64,000 nucleotides of DNA, taken from G963708235 sp963708235 (GTDB lineage Bacteria > Actinomycetota > Acidimicrobiia > Spongiisociales > UBA5794). The notes beneath the pieces were generated by a model. That model was not told where the DNA came from. It searched no databases and saw nothing but the letters and a program-made list of their open reading frames with translations. The translations under genes were made by a program, and so were the position numbers. The stretch spans positions 806,001 to 870,000 of the forward strand of contig OY970200.1 of NCBI GenBank assembly GCA_963708235.1, written 5' to 3'. Below, one piece after another: positions 8,345 to 16,999 of the stretch; the stretch's first letter is position 1; every line of letters starts with the position of its first letter.

Positions 8345-9262
8345 GTGGCACCGCGGATCAGTGGCTTCCGAAAGCCCCGAGATGCCGAACGGTATCGCCA
8401 GCGCTACGACGATCTGGTGGCGGCCCACTGGCCGGTCCCGTGTGACGAGGTCGACCTACCGTCGCAGTTCGGCACCACCCGGGTTCGCGTGTCCGGGCAC
8501 GGGGAGGGAGTTCCCCTGTTGCTCATTCACCCCACGGCAGGATCGTCGGTCGGTTGGTACCCCCTGATCGCTTCGCTTTGCAAGGATCGCCGTGTGTTCA
8601 CGCCGGACACGATCGGTGGCGCCGGGCGGAGCATCCAGACCGCACCTATCGCCTCGATCGAGGATCTGGTGATCTGGCTCGACGGGGTTCTCGACGGTCT
8701 GAAGCTCGACCTGGTGCACGTCGTCGGCTACTCCGAGGGGGGCTGGATCGCCGGAAGCCATGCCGCGCTGACCAACCGACCGGGGCGGGTCGCCACACTG
8801 ACCATGATCGAGCCTGCCGGCGCCATCGAACGGGTCCCAGGTTGGTTCCTCGCCAGCATGATCGTGCGCGGGGTCCGAGCGGTGGTCGCTCGCGACAAGC
8901 CGGCCGCGATCCGGAAGTTCAATCGCTGGATGAACGGCGACGTCGAACTCACCGACGCCCAGGTCGATCTCATCCTCGCTGCGATGGGCACGTTCCGTCA
9001 GAGGCTTCCCCGGCCAAGAGCCCTCACCGACGATGCCCTCCGCGGCATCGCCGCACCGACGCTGTTGCTCCTCGGCGCCGAGACCAAGCTCTACAACCCC
9101 TCACGGGTCCGGGACCGTGCCCTCCGCCTGATCCCCAGAGTCGAGGTCGAGGTCATCGAAGATGCCGGACATGGCCTGACGTTCCAATTTCCGGGTCTCG
9201 TGACGTCCCGCATCCTCGAACATGTCTCTTCGGGAAACCACTCCGGTACCACTGCAACCTGA
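8345..9262 (+). CDS. Alpha/beta-hydrolase
   Basis: This 305-residue cytoplasmic enzyme belongs to the alpha/beta-hydrolase fold superfamily. The nucleophile elbow is GYSEGG (Gly-X-Ser-X-Gly), the oxyanion segment is LLLIHPTAGSS, the acid lies near LLLGAETKLYNPS, and the catalytic His is in DAGHGLTFQFPG. It lacks a signal peptide. GTG 8345 was preferred over GTG 8339 because AGGAGGT ends four bases before it. The divergent TetR gene and the shared palindrome indicate ligand-responsive expression, so the substrate may be an unwanted ester or xenobiotic; the exact reaction cannot be told. Confidence 0.85.
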   Translation: MAPRISGFRKPRDAERYRQRYDDLVAAHWPVPCDEVDLPSQFGTTRVRVSGHGEGVPLLLIHPTAGSSVGWYPLIASLCKDRRVFTPDTIGGAGRSIQTAPIASIEDLVIWLDGVLDGLKLDLVHVVGYSEGGWIAGSHAALTNRPGRVATLTMIEPAGAIERVPGWFLASMIVRGVRAVVARDKPAAIRKFNRWMNGDVELTDAQVDLILAAMGTFRQRLPRPRALTDDALRGIAAPTLLLLGAETKLYNPSRVRDRALRLIPRVEVEVIEDAGHGLTFQFPGLVTSRILEHVSSGNHSGTTAT

Positions 9263-9340
9263 GCGGTTGGGTGTCGATCCCCGAGTAAGGGCGGGTGCGT
9301 AGGATGCGTTGCCGGTTGTGTCTGCCCGCAGAGGGAGAGT

Positions 9341-10492
9341 GTGGTGAAGGTCTTGGTTCTGGGTGCGGGGTTCGGCGGGTTGGAGCTGACGGCCCGCCTG
9401 TCTGAGGTGTTGGGTGATGCGGTCGAGATCACGCTCATCGACCGGTCCGAGGGATTCGTCTTCGGGTTCTCCAAGCTCGACGTGATGTTCGGGAGGACCA
9501 CGGCCTCCGGGGTCACGCACCGGTACTCCGACATGGTGAAGCCGGGGGTGCGGTTCGTGTCGGCGGAAATCACCGCCATCGATCCGTCCGCCAGGCGGGT
9601 GGAGACGACGGCGGGGCCGTTCGAGGCGGATGTGATGGTGGTGGCGCTCGGCGCCGACCTCGATCCGGCGGCGACACCGGGACTGCTGGAAGGCGGCTAC
9701 GAGTTCTACACCGAGGCCGGGGCGTTCGCCCTCCGCGATGTGCTCGAGCGGTTCGACGGTGGCCGGGTGATCGTCGGCGTGTGCTCCACCCCGTTCAAGT
9801 GCCCACCCGCCCCGAGTGAGACGGTGCTGCTGATCCATGACCTGCTCGTCAGGAAGGGGATCCGGGAGCGGTCCGAGGTGCATCTGGTGATGCCGCTACC
9901 GGTGCCGATCCCGCCGTCGCCGGCGGCGTCCGAAGCCATGATGGCTGGGTTCGCCGAGCGCGGGATCGAGTTCCATCCGAACACGCTGGTGAGGGGGCTC
10001 GACCCCGAGCGCAGGGTGGCGCTGCTCGGTGAGGGAGCCTCGGCCCAGACGATGGCCTACGACCTGTTTCTCGGCGTGCCCAAGCACCGTGTTCCCCCGG
10101 TCGTCGAGGCGTCCGGACTGGCGGAGGATGGCTGGATCCCGGTCGACTCGCTGACGTTGGAGACTCGTTTTCCCGGCGTCTATGCGGTTGGCGACGTCAC
10201 CAGCGTGGGAACACCAAAGGCCGGGGTCTTCTCGGAAGGGCAGGCGCAGGTGGTCGCCGATCGGATCATTGCGGCGATGAGCGGCGACGAAGGCCCGACC
10301 TACGATGGGACCGGCGTCTGCTACATCGAGTCCGGCGACGAGCGGGTGGCCGGTGTCGAGGTGACCTTCCGGCAGGGAGAGAAACCGTTCGGGGAGTACC
10401 TCGCTCCCACTGAGGAGCTTGCAGCGGTGAAGGGCGAGTTCGGTACCAGCCGCGCCTTCCGCTGGTTCGGTACGAGCTGGTCGACACACTGA
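9341..10492 (+). CDS. FAD-dependent pyridine nucleotide oxidoreductase (SQR/NDH-2-like)
   Basis: This 383-residue flavoprotein begins with the FAD Rossmann motif VLVLGAGFGGLELTARL and carries the second FAD site GVYAVGDVTSVGTPKAG. Between them is VCSTPFKCPPAPSE, with a Cys pair placed as in sulfide:quinone oxidoreductases and flavocytochrome c sulfide dehydrogenases. This suggests a sulfide or quinone oxidoreductase at the membrane face, although only two of the usual cysteines are evident. GTG 9341 or GTG 9344 could start it, both near AGGGAGA. It stands alone, so no pathway partner helps to refine the substrate. Confidence 0.82.
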   Translation: MVKVLVLGAGFGGLELTARLSEVLGDAVEITLIDRSEGFVFGFSKLDVMFGRTTASGVTHRYSDMVKPGVRFVSAEITAIDPSARRVETTAGPFEADVMVVALGADLDPAATPGLLEGGYEFYTEAGAFALRDVLERFDGGRVIVGVCSTPFKCPPAPSETVLLIHDLLVRKGIRERSEVHLVMPLPVPIPPSPAASEAMMAGFAERGIEFHPNTLVRGLDPERRVALLGEGASAQTMAYDLFLGVPKHRVPPVVEASGLAEDGWIPVDSLTLETRFPGVYAVGDVTSVGTPKAGVFSEGQAQVVADRIIAAMSGDEGPTYDGTGVCYIESGDERVAGVEVTFRQGEKPFGEYLAPTEELAAVKGEFGTSRAFRWFGTSWSTH

Positions 10493-10559
10493 CACGAATG
10501 AGCCAAGGCACATCGAGATCGGGGACTGAAATTGACTGAACACGTGAACGCCAACAACT

Positions 10560-11474
10560 TTGCCGCGAGCGGAATCGAACCGGATGTTTGCTGCCATCCT
10601 CGACGACACCGGTGGAGTGAACCGGTGGCTTCACAATCGGGAGCCGACGCCGATCGATCATCAGCCGGTCATTCGTCAGAATCGCGACACGCTGTACAGC
10701 ACGGTCATCGCCGATATCTCGGCGGGTGCGACGCTCACGCTGCCCGACGCCGACGGCCGATACCTCTCGGCGATGGTCGTCAACCAGGACCACTACATCA
10801 ACCGGATCTTCCACGACGCCGGCACGTATCAGCTCACTGTCGAGGAGTTCGACACTCCCTACGTCCTGGTTGCAGTCCGCACCTTGGTCGACCCCGAGGA
10901 CCCCGCCGACGTCGCCACCGTGAACGCCCTCCAGGATCAATTGTCGCTGACGTCGGCTTCGGCAAATGAGTTCATCCTCCCCGACTACGACCAGGCGTCG
11001 CTCGACGACACCCGGGACTCGTTGATCCGCCTCGCCAGGGGGATCAGCGGGTTTGATCACGCCTTCGGCCGGCGCGACAAGGTCTCACCGGTCCGCCACC
11101 TGATCGGCTCCGCCGCCGGATGGGGCGGTCTACCCGAACAAGAGGCGTTCTACGTCAACGTCGAGCCCGGACTTCCGGTCGGCGAGTACCAATTGATGGT
11201 TGGCGAGGTCCCTGTCGATGCGTTCTGGTCGATCTCGCTGTACAACGCCAAGGGGTACTTCCAGGTCAACGAGCGCGGCGTGTACAACCTCAACAGCATC
11301 ACGGCCGAGCGGAATCCGGACGGAACCACGACCGTCAACTTCGGGGGTTGCGGAGACGGGCGACCGAACTGCCTGCCCATCATGGACGGCTGGAACTACC
11401 TGGTCCGCCTGTACCGACCGAGACCGGAGATCCTCGACGGCACCTGGGCCTTTCCGACGCTCGACGCCGGATAG
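10560..11474 (+). CDS. DUF1254/DUF1214 domain protein, probable N-terminal frameshift
   Basis: About 300 residues combine a DUF1254-type N-terminal part (NRMFAAILDDTGGVNRWLHNR, split by no gap) with a DUF1214-type C-terminal part (FWSISLYNAKGYFQVN, LPIMDGWNYLVRLYRPRPEIL). Proteins with this pairing are secreted or cytoplasmic and of unknown biochemistry. In this frame the first starts are TTG 10560 and ATG 10584. The preceding family-like residues VNANNF are encoded in another frame from TTG 10532; removing one base near 10562 would join them to PRAESNRMF, which reads like an intact family N-terminus. Hence the gene looks broken by one inserted base near its start, or the base is an assembly error. 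Confidence 0.75.
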   Translation: MPRAESNRMFAAILDDTGGVNRWLHNREPTPIDHQPVIRQNRDTLYSTVIADISAGATLTLPDADGRYLSAMVVNQDHYINRIFHDAGTYQLTVEEFDTPYVLVAVRTLVDPEDPADVATVNALQDQLSLTSASANEFILPDYDQASLDDTRDSLIRLARGISGFDHAFGRRDKVSPVRHLIGSAAGWGGLPEQEAFYVNVEPGLPVGEYQLMVGEVPVDAFWSISLYNAKGYFQVNERGVYNLNSITAERNPDGTTTVNFGGCGDGRPNCLPIMDGWNYLVRLYRPRPEILDGTWAFPTLDAG

Positions 11475-11495
11475 ATCTGCGGTACCTCCGATACC

Positions 11496-11526
11496 GCACC
11501 CCGATCGGCAGGGCCGATCGGGGTGC
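11496..11526. terminator. Bidirectional hairpin between convergent genes
   Basis: A perfect 14-bp stem, GCACCCCGATCGGC (11496-11509) and GCCGATCGGGGTGC (11513-11526), with a 3-base loop lies 21 bp after the DUF1254 stop and 12 bp before the convergent fusion gene's stop. A second stem, TGCGGTA/TACCGCA (11478-11498), overlaps it. No T-run follows, as is common in high-GC actinobacteria. Confidence 0.75.
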
Positions 11527-11538
11527 CGCCCGGAGGGA

Positions 11539-13215
11539 TCAGACGGAAGACCGCCGGGCGAGGACCACGGTGTCGTGGGCGGTGACGCGGTCGCCGGCGG
11601 GGCTCTGCGTGGTGCGGGGGAGCGGGGCGGCGATGACGACCTCCCACCCCGTATTGGGATTTTTGGCGTCGGGGCGATCGGTTGCGAGCCGATCGCGCTC
11701 GATCTGGCCGGCGATGCTGCCGGGGGTCGGCCACCAGTCGGCCGGATGGCCGCGACCTGCCCCGTCGCCGGGATGATGGTCGACGAGCAACAGCGTCCCG
11801 CCAGGTGCGACGGAGTCGGCGCAGAGTCGGTAGAGGTGGTCCCGGAGGGCGTGGTCGGGGGGGTGGACGAAATGCATCGTGGCCAGATCGAAATCGGCAT
11901 CCGGTGCGGTCCACGTTGTGGCATCCGCATGGACCCAGGTGATCCGCTCGGCAATGTCCGCACCGGCCGTTTCGGCCACGGCCCGGCCGCGTTCGATGGC
12001 TCGTTCGGAGATCTCCACCGCCGTCACCTGCCATCCCTGCTCGGCGAGCCACACCGCATTGCCGCCATCGCCTGCTCCGAGGTCGAGAGCGCGTCCCGGA
12101 AGCACACCCTCGACGGCGGAGACGAGATGAGCCGAGGGATCGCGGCGTGAGGGGTCCGATCCGTCGTCGTATCGGCGCTCCCAGAATCCGGCATCCATCA
12201 CTTCCGGGTTCGGCGCGGAACCGTTGTCGGCGCCGGCAGCCGCCTCTGCCTCCTGCATGACCAGGTCGCCGTTGATCATGGCCCCGGCGGTGGTCCCGGC
12301 GGCCGCCGCCTGGATCACACCGGCGCCGAGGTTGGTGACGTTCCCGGCCACCCACACCCCCGCAACAGCGGTGGCGCCGGTGGGGTCGACGGGCACGGCG
12401 GTTCCCATCCCCATCGGATCATCGACCGCTTCGAGACCGAGGTCCGCCAGGATTCCCGACCGGGCGGTCCATCTGGGGAGAACGGTGACTGCGGTTACGG
12501 GGACCCGTCGACCCGCCACGGTGACGGCGGCAACGATCCGATCGTCCTCGATCTCGATCCGGCCGACGGGCTCGTCGACCACGGTGATCCCCCGGGCGGC
12601 GAGCAGCCGGAGATCATCGTCGGTCGGTGGCGGCCCGGAATGTACGAACAGGGTCACCGCAGGTGAGACCTGGCGGAACATCAGCGCCTGATGTGTCCCA
12701 CGCGGACCGGTCGAGATGACGGCGATCGCCTGATCGCGCACCTCCCAGCCGTGGCAGTACGGGCAGTGGAGCACATCTCGCCCCCACCGCCCGGCCAGTC
12801 CCTCGATCTCGGGGAGCTGGTCGACGAGCCCGGTGGCGACCAGGAGGCGGCGGCCCAGCACAACCCGACCGTCGTCGAGGGCGACCCGGAATCGACCCAG
12901 CTCGTCCGTTGACGCACTGGTCGCCCGGCCCTCGATGACCAGGGTCCCGTAGCCCTCGACCTCGCGCCGAGCCAGGGCCAGGAACTCCCGCGGCGGGGTT
13001 CCGTCGCGGGTGAGGACGTTGTGCATGTGTGCTGCCGGGGCGTTGCGGGGTTCCCCGGCATCGATGACGATCACCGAGCGGCGCACCCGCGAGAGTGCCA
13101 GGGCACCGCTCAGCCCGGCCGCACCTCCGCCGATGATCACCACGTCGGCGAGCGCATCCTCGTGTTGGTCGGTAGCCGATGCGGCGTGAGTTGCGTGGTG
13201 GTTGTGATGTTCCAT
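11539..13215 (-). CDS. Thioredoxin-reductase-like flavoprotein fused to class I SAM methyltransferase
   Basis: This 558-residue protein joins two enzymes. Residues about 22-330 form an FAD/NAD(P) oxidoreductase: VVIIGGGAAGLSGALAL, the redox pair CPYC at residues 151-154 in HCPYCHGWE, and the second FAD motif GVWVAGNVTNLGAGV. Residues about 340-558 form a Rossmann methyltransferase with ALDLGAGDGGNAVWLA and the acidic end of strand 2 in VTAVEIS. CPYC flavoproteins of this type act on small dithiols rather than thioredoxin, so the fusion could oxidise or reduce and S-methylate one small molecule; that is inference. The N-terminus is His-rich (MEHHNHHATH). It is divergent from an XRE-cupin regulator and convergent with DUF1254. 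Confidence 0.9.
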   Translation of the reverse strand: MEHHNHHATHAASATDQHEDALADVVIIGGGAAGLSGALALSRVRRSVIVIDAGEPRNAPAAHMHNVLTRDGTPPREFLALARREVEGYGTLVIEGRATSASTDELGRFRVALDDGRVVLGRRLLVATGLVDQLPEIEGLAGRWGRDVLHCPYCHGWEVRDQAIAVISTGPRGTHQALMFRQVSPAVTLFVHSGPPPTDDDLRLLAARGITVVDEPVGRIEIEDDRIVAAVTVAGRRVPVTAVTVLPRWTARSGILADLGLEAVDDPMGMGTAVPVDPTGATAVAGVWVAGNVTNLGAGVIQAAAAGTTAGAMINGDLVMQEAEAAAGADNGSAPNPEVMDAGFWERRYDDGSDPSRRDPSAHLVSAVEGVLPGRALDLGAGDGGNAVWLAEQGWQVTAVEISERAIERGRAVAETAGADIAERITWVHADATTWTAPDADFDLATMHFVHPPDHALRDHLYRLCADSVAPGGTLLLVDHHPGDGAGRGHPADWWPTPGSIAGQIERDRLATDRPDAKNPNTGWEVVIAAPLPRTTQSPAGDRVTAHDTVVLARRSSV

Positions 13216-13245
13216 GTCCTCGAAGGTACCCGGTCCGGCGGGAAC

Positions 13246-13272
13246 TGCAACAGACCTTGCACTATTCGCAAG
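13246..13272. promoter_or_regulatory. Overlapping inverted repeats between fusion gene and XRE-cupin gene
   Basis: Two short dyads overlap in the divergent intergenic region: TGCAA-N6-TTGCA (13246-13261) and CTTGC-N7-GCAAG (13256-13272). They sit between the two starts (13215 on the minus strand, 13305 on the plus strand) and are the natural candidates for binding by the XRE-cupin protein. No consensus -10/-35 pair is clear. Confidence 0.45.
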
Positions 13273-13304
13273 AAACGACCAGGATGCCAGGCAGGATGGA
13301 TACC

Positions 13305-13889
13305 ATGACCGAAAGCAACATCGAGTCGCTGGTCCGAGCCCGACTGCGTGGTCTCCGCACGGCGATGGGCTGGTCGCTCGACGATCTCGCTGCCCGCACC
13401 CATCTCAGCGCATCGACCATCAGCAGGCTCGAGACCGGCAAACGGTCACTCAGTCTCGATCTCCTGCAACCTTTGTGCGTCGCCCTGCAGACCGATCTCG
13501 CCACGCTCTTCGAAGCGGGCACCGAACACAACGTGGTGATCCGGCCAGTCGCCACCATGGCGGAGGGACGCACCACATGGCCGCTCAGCCGCCACGGCAC
13601 CGACGGCGTCGTCGCCCTCAAGATGCGCCTCGAACCTTCCGCAGCGGTCGGCGAACTGCGGGTCCACCCCGGTCGCGACTGGTTCTACGTGCTCTCCGGG
13701 TCGGTGCTGCTGTCGCTCGGTGACCGTCGCATCCACGTCGACACCGGGGAGGTCGCAGAGTTCTCCACGATGACGCCCCACGCCATCAGCGCTCAGGGCG
13801 AACCGGCGGAACTCCTCATGATCTTCGACCGCGACGGCCGGCAGGCCCACCTCACGGGTCCCGAGGTCACGGTCAACGAGCCTGCCTGA
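13305..13889 (+). CDS. XRE-family regulator with cupin sensor domain
   Basis: This 194-residue regulator has an HTH_XRE domain at residues about 10-65 (LRTAMGWSLDDLAARTHLSASTISRLETGKRSLSL, two helices of the HTH) and a cupin barrel in the C-terminal half (HPGRDWFYVLSGSVLLSLGDRRIHVDTGEVAEF). The cupin probably senses a small metabolite. Three in-frame ATGs exist (13284, 13296, 13305); I chose 13305 because AGGA lies eight bases before it. It is divergent from the thioredoxin-reductase-like/methyltransferase fusion, the gene it most likely controls. Confidence 0.88.
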   Translation: MTESNIESLVRARLRGLRTAMGWSLDDLAARTHLSASTISRLETGKRSLSLDLLQPLCVALQTDLATLFEAGTEHNVVIRPVATMAEGRTTWPLSRHGTDGVVALKMRLEPSAAVGELRVHPGRDWFYVLSGSVLLSLGDRRIHVDTGEVAEFSTMTPHAISAQGEPAELLMIFDRDGRQAHLTGPEVTVNEPA

Positions 13890-13952
13890 GCCGACGGTAC
13901 CCATGGGAGGAGCAGGGTTGTCACTCCGACCGGATGCGTCGACCCGGTGCGA

Positions 13953-14561
13953 TCAGCGAACGATGGGCTGCCGGAGGATGGTGCGCATCCGTGCCGGGTC
14001 GCTCCTGCGGGGGTCGCTGAGGTAGATCTCGTGGTGCCGACCGCGGAACGTGTAGCGGTGCTCCTCGATGTGGGCGTGGAGGCGGGCGATCGTGGGGCCC
14101 TCGTCGGCGTACGGTCCCCGATGCAGAACCTGGACCGCAGCACCGTCGCCGAACATCTCGACCCGGGCGAGATCCCCGGCGACGAGCTTCTTGGCACGGG
14201 TCACCGCCGGCAGCACCTCGGCGGCCATCTCGGCGGTGACGTCATCGGGGAGACAGATCATCGACGTCCAATGCCAGTTCGACTTGTCGCCGTGGTCGAG
14301 TTGGGTGACATCGTCCACCCACCACAGTCCTTCGAGCGGCAGCACCGTGTAGGCGACCCCGGTCGAGTGCTTGATTGCGGCGCGCAGTCCGTAGGCCAGC
14401 GGGTACAGGGCAGCGACCGCATTGCGGTATGCCTCGCTGGTGTTCGGGTCTCCGTCGCCGTCGATCATCAGATAGGGCCGGGGCGGCACGTCGACCAGCG
14501 CCGGTTCGTCGGTGGCGGTGTAGTGGTCGCGGTAGGTCTTCTTCAGGTCGATTGCGGTCAC
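13953..14561 (-). CDS. GyrI-like small-molecule-binding domain protein
   Basis: This 202-residue cytoplasmic protein resembles the GyrI-like family related to the ligand-binding domain of AraC-type regulators such as BmrR/Rob. Typical segments are YLMIDGDGDPNTSEAYRNAVAALYPLAY, LEGLWWVDD and KSNWHWTSMICLPDDV, followed by VQVLHRGPYADEGPTIARLHAHI. No DNA-binding domain is attached. The GTG start at 14561 has GGAAG upstream. The TetR gene lies upstream on the same strand with a 62-bp gap, so the two may be cotranscribed. The ligand is unknown. Confidence 0.82.
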   Translation of the reverse strand: MTAIDLKKTYRDHYTATDEPALVDVPPRPYLMIDGDGDPNTSEAYRNAVAALYPLAYGLRAAIKHSTGVAYTVLPLEGLWWVDDVTQLDHGDKSNWHWTSMICLPDDVTAEMAAEVLPAVTRAKKLVAGDLARVEMFGDGAAVQVLHRGPYADEGPTIARLHAHIEEHRYTFRGRHHEIYLSDPRRSDPARMRTILRQPIVR

Positions 14562-14623
14562 GTGATCGCTTCCGTTGTCGCAGGTTCGGGGTTACGGCGA
14601 CCTCGACGGGAGAGATCGTTGCG

Positions 14624-15256
14624 TCAGGTGTGGTCACCGTTCTCGCCGGCGAGGGCATAGCCGGCGAGGAACCGTTCGAGGGCATAGAGGCCGACTTCCT
14701 CGAGACGGGTGGCATCCCCGGTCAGCGAACACAGCACCATCGGTCCGGCGAGGGTGTTGGCGACCAGTTGGGGGTCGAGGCCGTCGGGGATGCGGCCCTC
14801 GGCCACACCGAGCTCGAGGACGGCCTCGATGGACGTCGCCTTCTCGCTGCGGTCTTTCTCGGTGAGTTGCTTGATCTCGGGATAGCGCTCTCGCAGGGCG
14901 AGAAACGACGGAAGGATCCTCAGCCACTTCGGATCGGCGAGGGTGTGGGCGATCCCCAGGACCTGCTGGCGGAGAGATTCTTCGAACGTTGCGGCGGGCT
15001 CGATCGGGACTGCGGCCGGGATGGCGCAGCGGAAGGTGTCGACCAACAACGACTCGATGGAATCCCAGTGCCGGTAGAGCGTGGACTTGGCCACCCCCGA
15101 TCGTTCGGCGACGGCATCGACCGTGACGGCCTGCGGTCCTGCCTCGACGAGGAGGTCGGTGGCGGCCTCGATCAGGCGGCTGCGGCTCCGCTCGATACGC
15201 GGGTCGACGTTCGCTTCGTGCGATGACCGTTCGGATTCCTGGTGAATTGTTGTCAT
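14624..15256 (-). CDS. TetR-family transcriptional regulator
   Basis: This 210-residue protein has a TetR N-terminal HTH at residues about 24-70 (VTVDAVAERSGVAKSTLYRHWDSIESLL in two helices) and a helical effector domain. It is divergent from the MFS transporter gene, with a 117-bp gap containing a dyad. This is the classical layout for a repressor of a drug exporter. The effector is unknown. Confidence 0.9.
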   Translation of the reverse strand: MTTIHQESERSSHEANVDPRIERSRSRLIEAATDLLVEAGPQAVTVDAVAERSGVAKSTLYRHWDSIESLLVDTFRCAIPAAVPIEPAATFEESLRQQVLGIAHTLADPKWLRILPSFLALRERYPEIKQLTEKDRSEKATSIEAVLELGVAEGRIPDGLDPQLVANTLAGPMVLCSLTGDATRLEEVGLYALERFLAGYALAGENGDHT

Positions 15257-15268
15257 GCGAGTAGTGCT

Positions 15269-15283
15269 ACGATACCGTTTCGT
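15269..15283. promoter_or_regulatory. TetR-type operator between regulator and MFS gene
   Basis: ACGATACCGTTTCGT is a 15-bp dyad with one mismatched pair and a single central base, located 13 bp from the TetR start. AT-rich promoter-like sequence (TTCTATATCTTG) follows it. It is the likely binding site of the adjacent TetR protein. Confidence 0.55.
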
Positions 15284-15373
15284 TCTATATCTTGCCAGAT
15301 ACGCAGTCTCTTCGCCCGAATCCTAACGCCGGGCGTCTCGATGCGAACGATGGCACGCTGGGAAAGGATCCCG

Positions 15374-16957
15374 ATGAAAGAAGCCGACACGTCTGCGCCG
15401 AAGACCGCCGAGGTCGTTCTCGACCCCGGTCGGAGGCGGATGATCCTCATCGCCATGTGTGCGGCGCTGATGGCGGTCATTGCCTCGGTGACCGGTCTCA
15501 ATGTCGCCCAGCAGGACCTGGCCCTCGAGTTCGGCGCCTCCCAGGGCACCATTCTGTGGATCATCAACGCCTACACGCTGGCGCTCGCCGCCCTCCTGAT
15601 GCCGATCGGTGCGATCGGCGACCGCTGGGGGCGGGTCCCCGTCCTTCTTACCGGCCTGGTCGTGTTCACGGGAGCAAGCGTTCTGGGCGCCGTCGCCGGC
15701 TCGGCGACCATGATGATCGTCTCCCGCACCGTCGCCGGTGTCGGTGCGGCGATGATCATGCCGGTCACGCTGTCGGTGATCACCTCCAGCTTTCCCGAAG
15801 AACACCGAGGTCAGGCAATCGGCATCTGGGCCGGAGTGGCCGGTGCCGGGGGCATGATCGGGATGTTCGTAGCCTCCGCCATGGTCGACCTGGTGACCTG
15901 GCGATGGCTGTTCGCCCTTCCCGTGGCGCTGGCGGTCGCCGGTCTCTACCTGGTCGTTCGCTACGTCCCGAACTCAAGTGAAGATTCCGAACACGCCTTC
16001 GATGTCGGCGGGTCGGTGCTGTCACTGCTTGCGATCGGAGGTCTGGTGCTCGGCATCCACGAAGGACCCGAAAAGGGTTGGATGGATCCGCTGGCGATTG
16101 GGCCCCTGGTCGTCGGCGTTGTTGCCGTCGCCGCATTCGTGTGGTGGGAGCTACGCCATCCGGAGCCGCTGCTCGACGTCCGCAGCTTCGCCGACCGTCG
16201 CCTGGCTGCAGGTTCGGTGACGCTGCTGTCCTTGTTCGCCGTCATCTCCGGGGTGTTCATCGTGCTGTTCCCGTTCTTCCAAGCCGTCCTCGGCTGGTCG
16301 GCGCTGCGTTCGGCCAGCGCCCTCCTGCCAATGGCATTGGTGATGATGCCCGCCGCTTCCCTGGCGCCGCGGCTCGCCAAGACATGGGGCGGCCGCAGAA
16401 CGATGCTGCTCGGCATCGCCCTGGTCGCAGCCGGGCTTGCCACGCTCGCCGCCTCCGCCTCGGTCGAGGGTGGCTACTTCTCCGTGCTCCCCGGGCTCCT
16501 GATCGTGGGACTCGGTGCCGGGATCTCGATGACCCCGTCCACCGAGTCCATCGTCTCGTCGCTCCCGGCGGACAAGCAGGGTGTGGCCTCGGCGCTCAAC
16601 GACACCACACGTGAGGTGGGCTCTGCCGTCGGTGTGGCGGCGCTCGGTGCCGTACTCGCCGGGGGCTACCGGGATGCCATCACCCCGAACCTCGCCGGCT
16701 ACCCCGTCGAGGTCGCCGATGTTGCAAGCGAGGGGATCGGTGCGGCCTTCGGCGCCGCCGCCGAGCTCGGAGCCGAGGGGCTTCACCTCATCGACCTGGC
16801 CCAGCACGCCTTTGTCGAAGGCTGGTCCCAGTCGTTGTGGGTCGGCGTCGCCATCTCCGCCGTCGTCTTCCTGTTCATTCTGGTGCGAGGACCCCGGCAG
16901 TCGTCGCGGCCAGAGCAGGCCGCCCAGATGGTGGCGGCTGCAGAGGCGAGTGGCTGA
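15374..16957 (+). CDS. MFS transporter, DHA2-type drug:H+ antiporter
   Basis: This 527-residue polytopic inner-membrane protein is a proton-driven exporter with about 14 predicted helices. Motif A is GAIGDRWGRVPVLL, and the antiporter motif C region is GIWAGVAGAGGMIGMF. Ligand family is drug resistance (EmrB/QacA type). ATG 15374 has GGAAAGG six bases upstream; the frame extends to 15242 but would overlap the divergent promoter. Control by the divergent TetR is likely. A hairpin overlaps the junction with the convergent deaminase gene. Confidence 0.9.
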   Translation: MKEADTSAPKTAEVVLDPGRRRMILIAMCAALMAVIASVTGLNVAQQDLALEFGASQGTILWIINAYTLALAALLMPIGAIGDRWGRVPVLLTGLVVFTGASVLGAVAGSATMMIVSRTVAGVGAAMIMPVTLSVITSSFPEEHRGQAIGIWAGVAGAGGMIGMFVASAMVDLVTWRWLFALPVALAVAGLYLVVRYVPNSSEDSEHAFDVGGSVLSLLAIGGLVLGIHEGPEKGWMDPLAIGPLVVGVVAVAAFVWWELRHPEPLLDVRSFADRRLAAGSVTLLSLFAVISGVFIVLFPFFQAVLGWSALRSASALLPMALVMMPAASLAPRLAKTWGGRRTMLLGIALVAAGLATLAASASVEGGYFSVLPGLLIVGLGAGISMTPSTESIVSSLPADKQGVASALNDTTREVGSAVGVAALGAVLAGGYRDAITPNLAGYPVEVADVASEGIGAAFGAAAELGAEGLHLIDLAQHAFVEGWSQSLWVGVAISAVVFLFILVRGPRQSSRPEQAAQMVAAAEASG

Positions 16958-16977
16958 GACCGGCGGGACGGTGAGCG

Positions 16978-16999
16978 GACCGGCGAGTGCTCGTCGGTC
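16978..16999. terminator. Hairpin between convergent MFS and deaminase genes
   Basis: GACCGGCGAG (16978-16987) pairs with CTCGTCGGTC (16990-16999) through one G-U pair and a 2-base loop. It lies 20 bp past the MFS stop and touches the deaminase stop codon. It may terminate transcription in both directions; no T-run is present. Confidence 0.45.
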
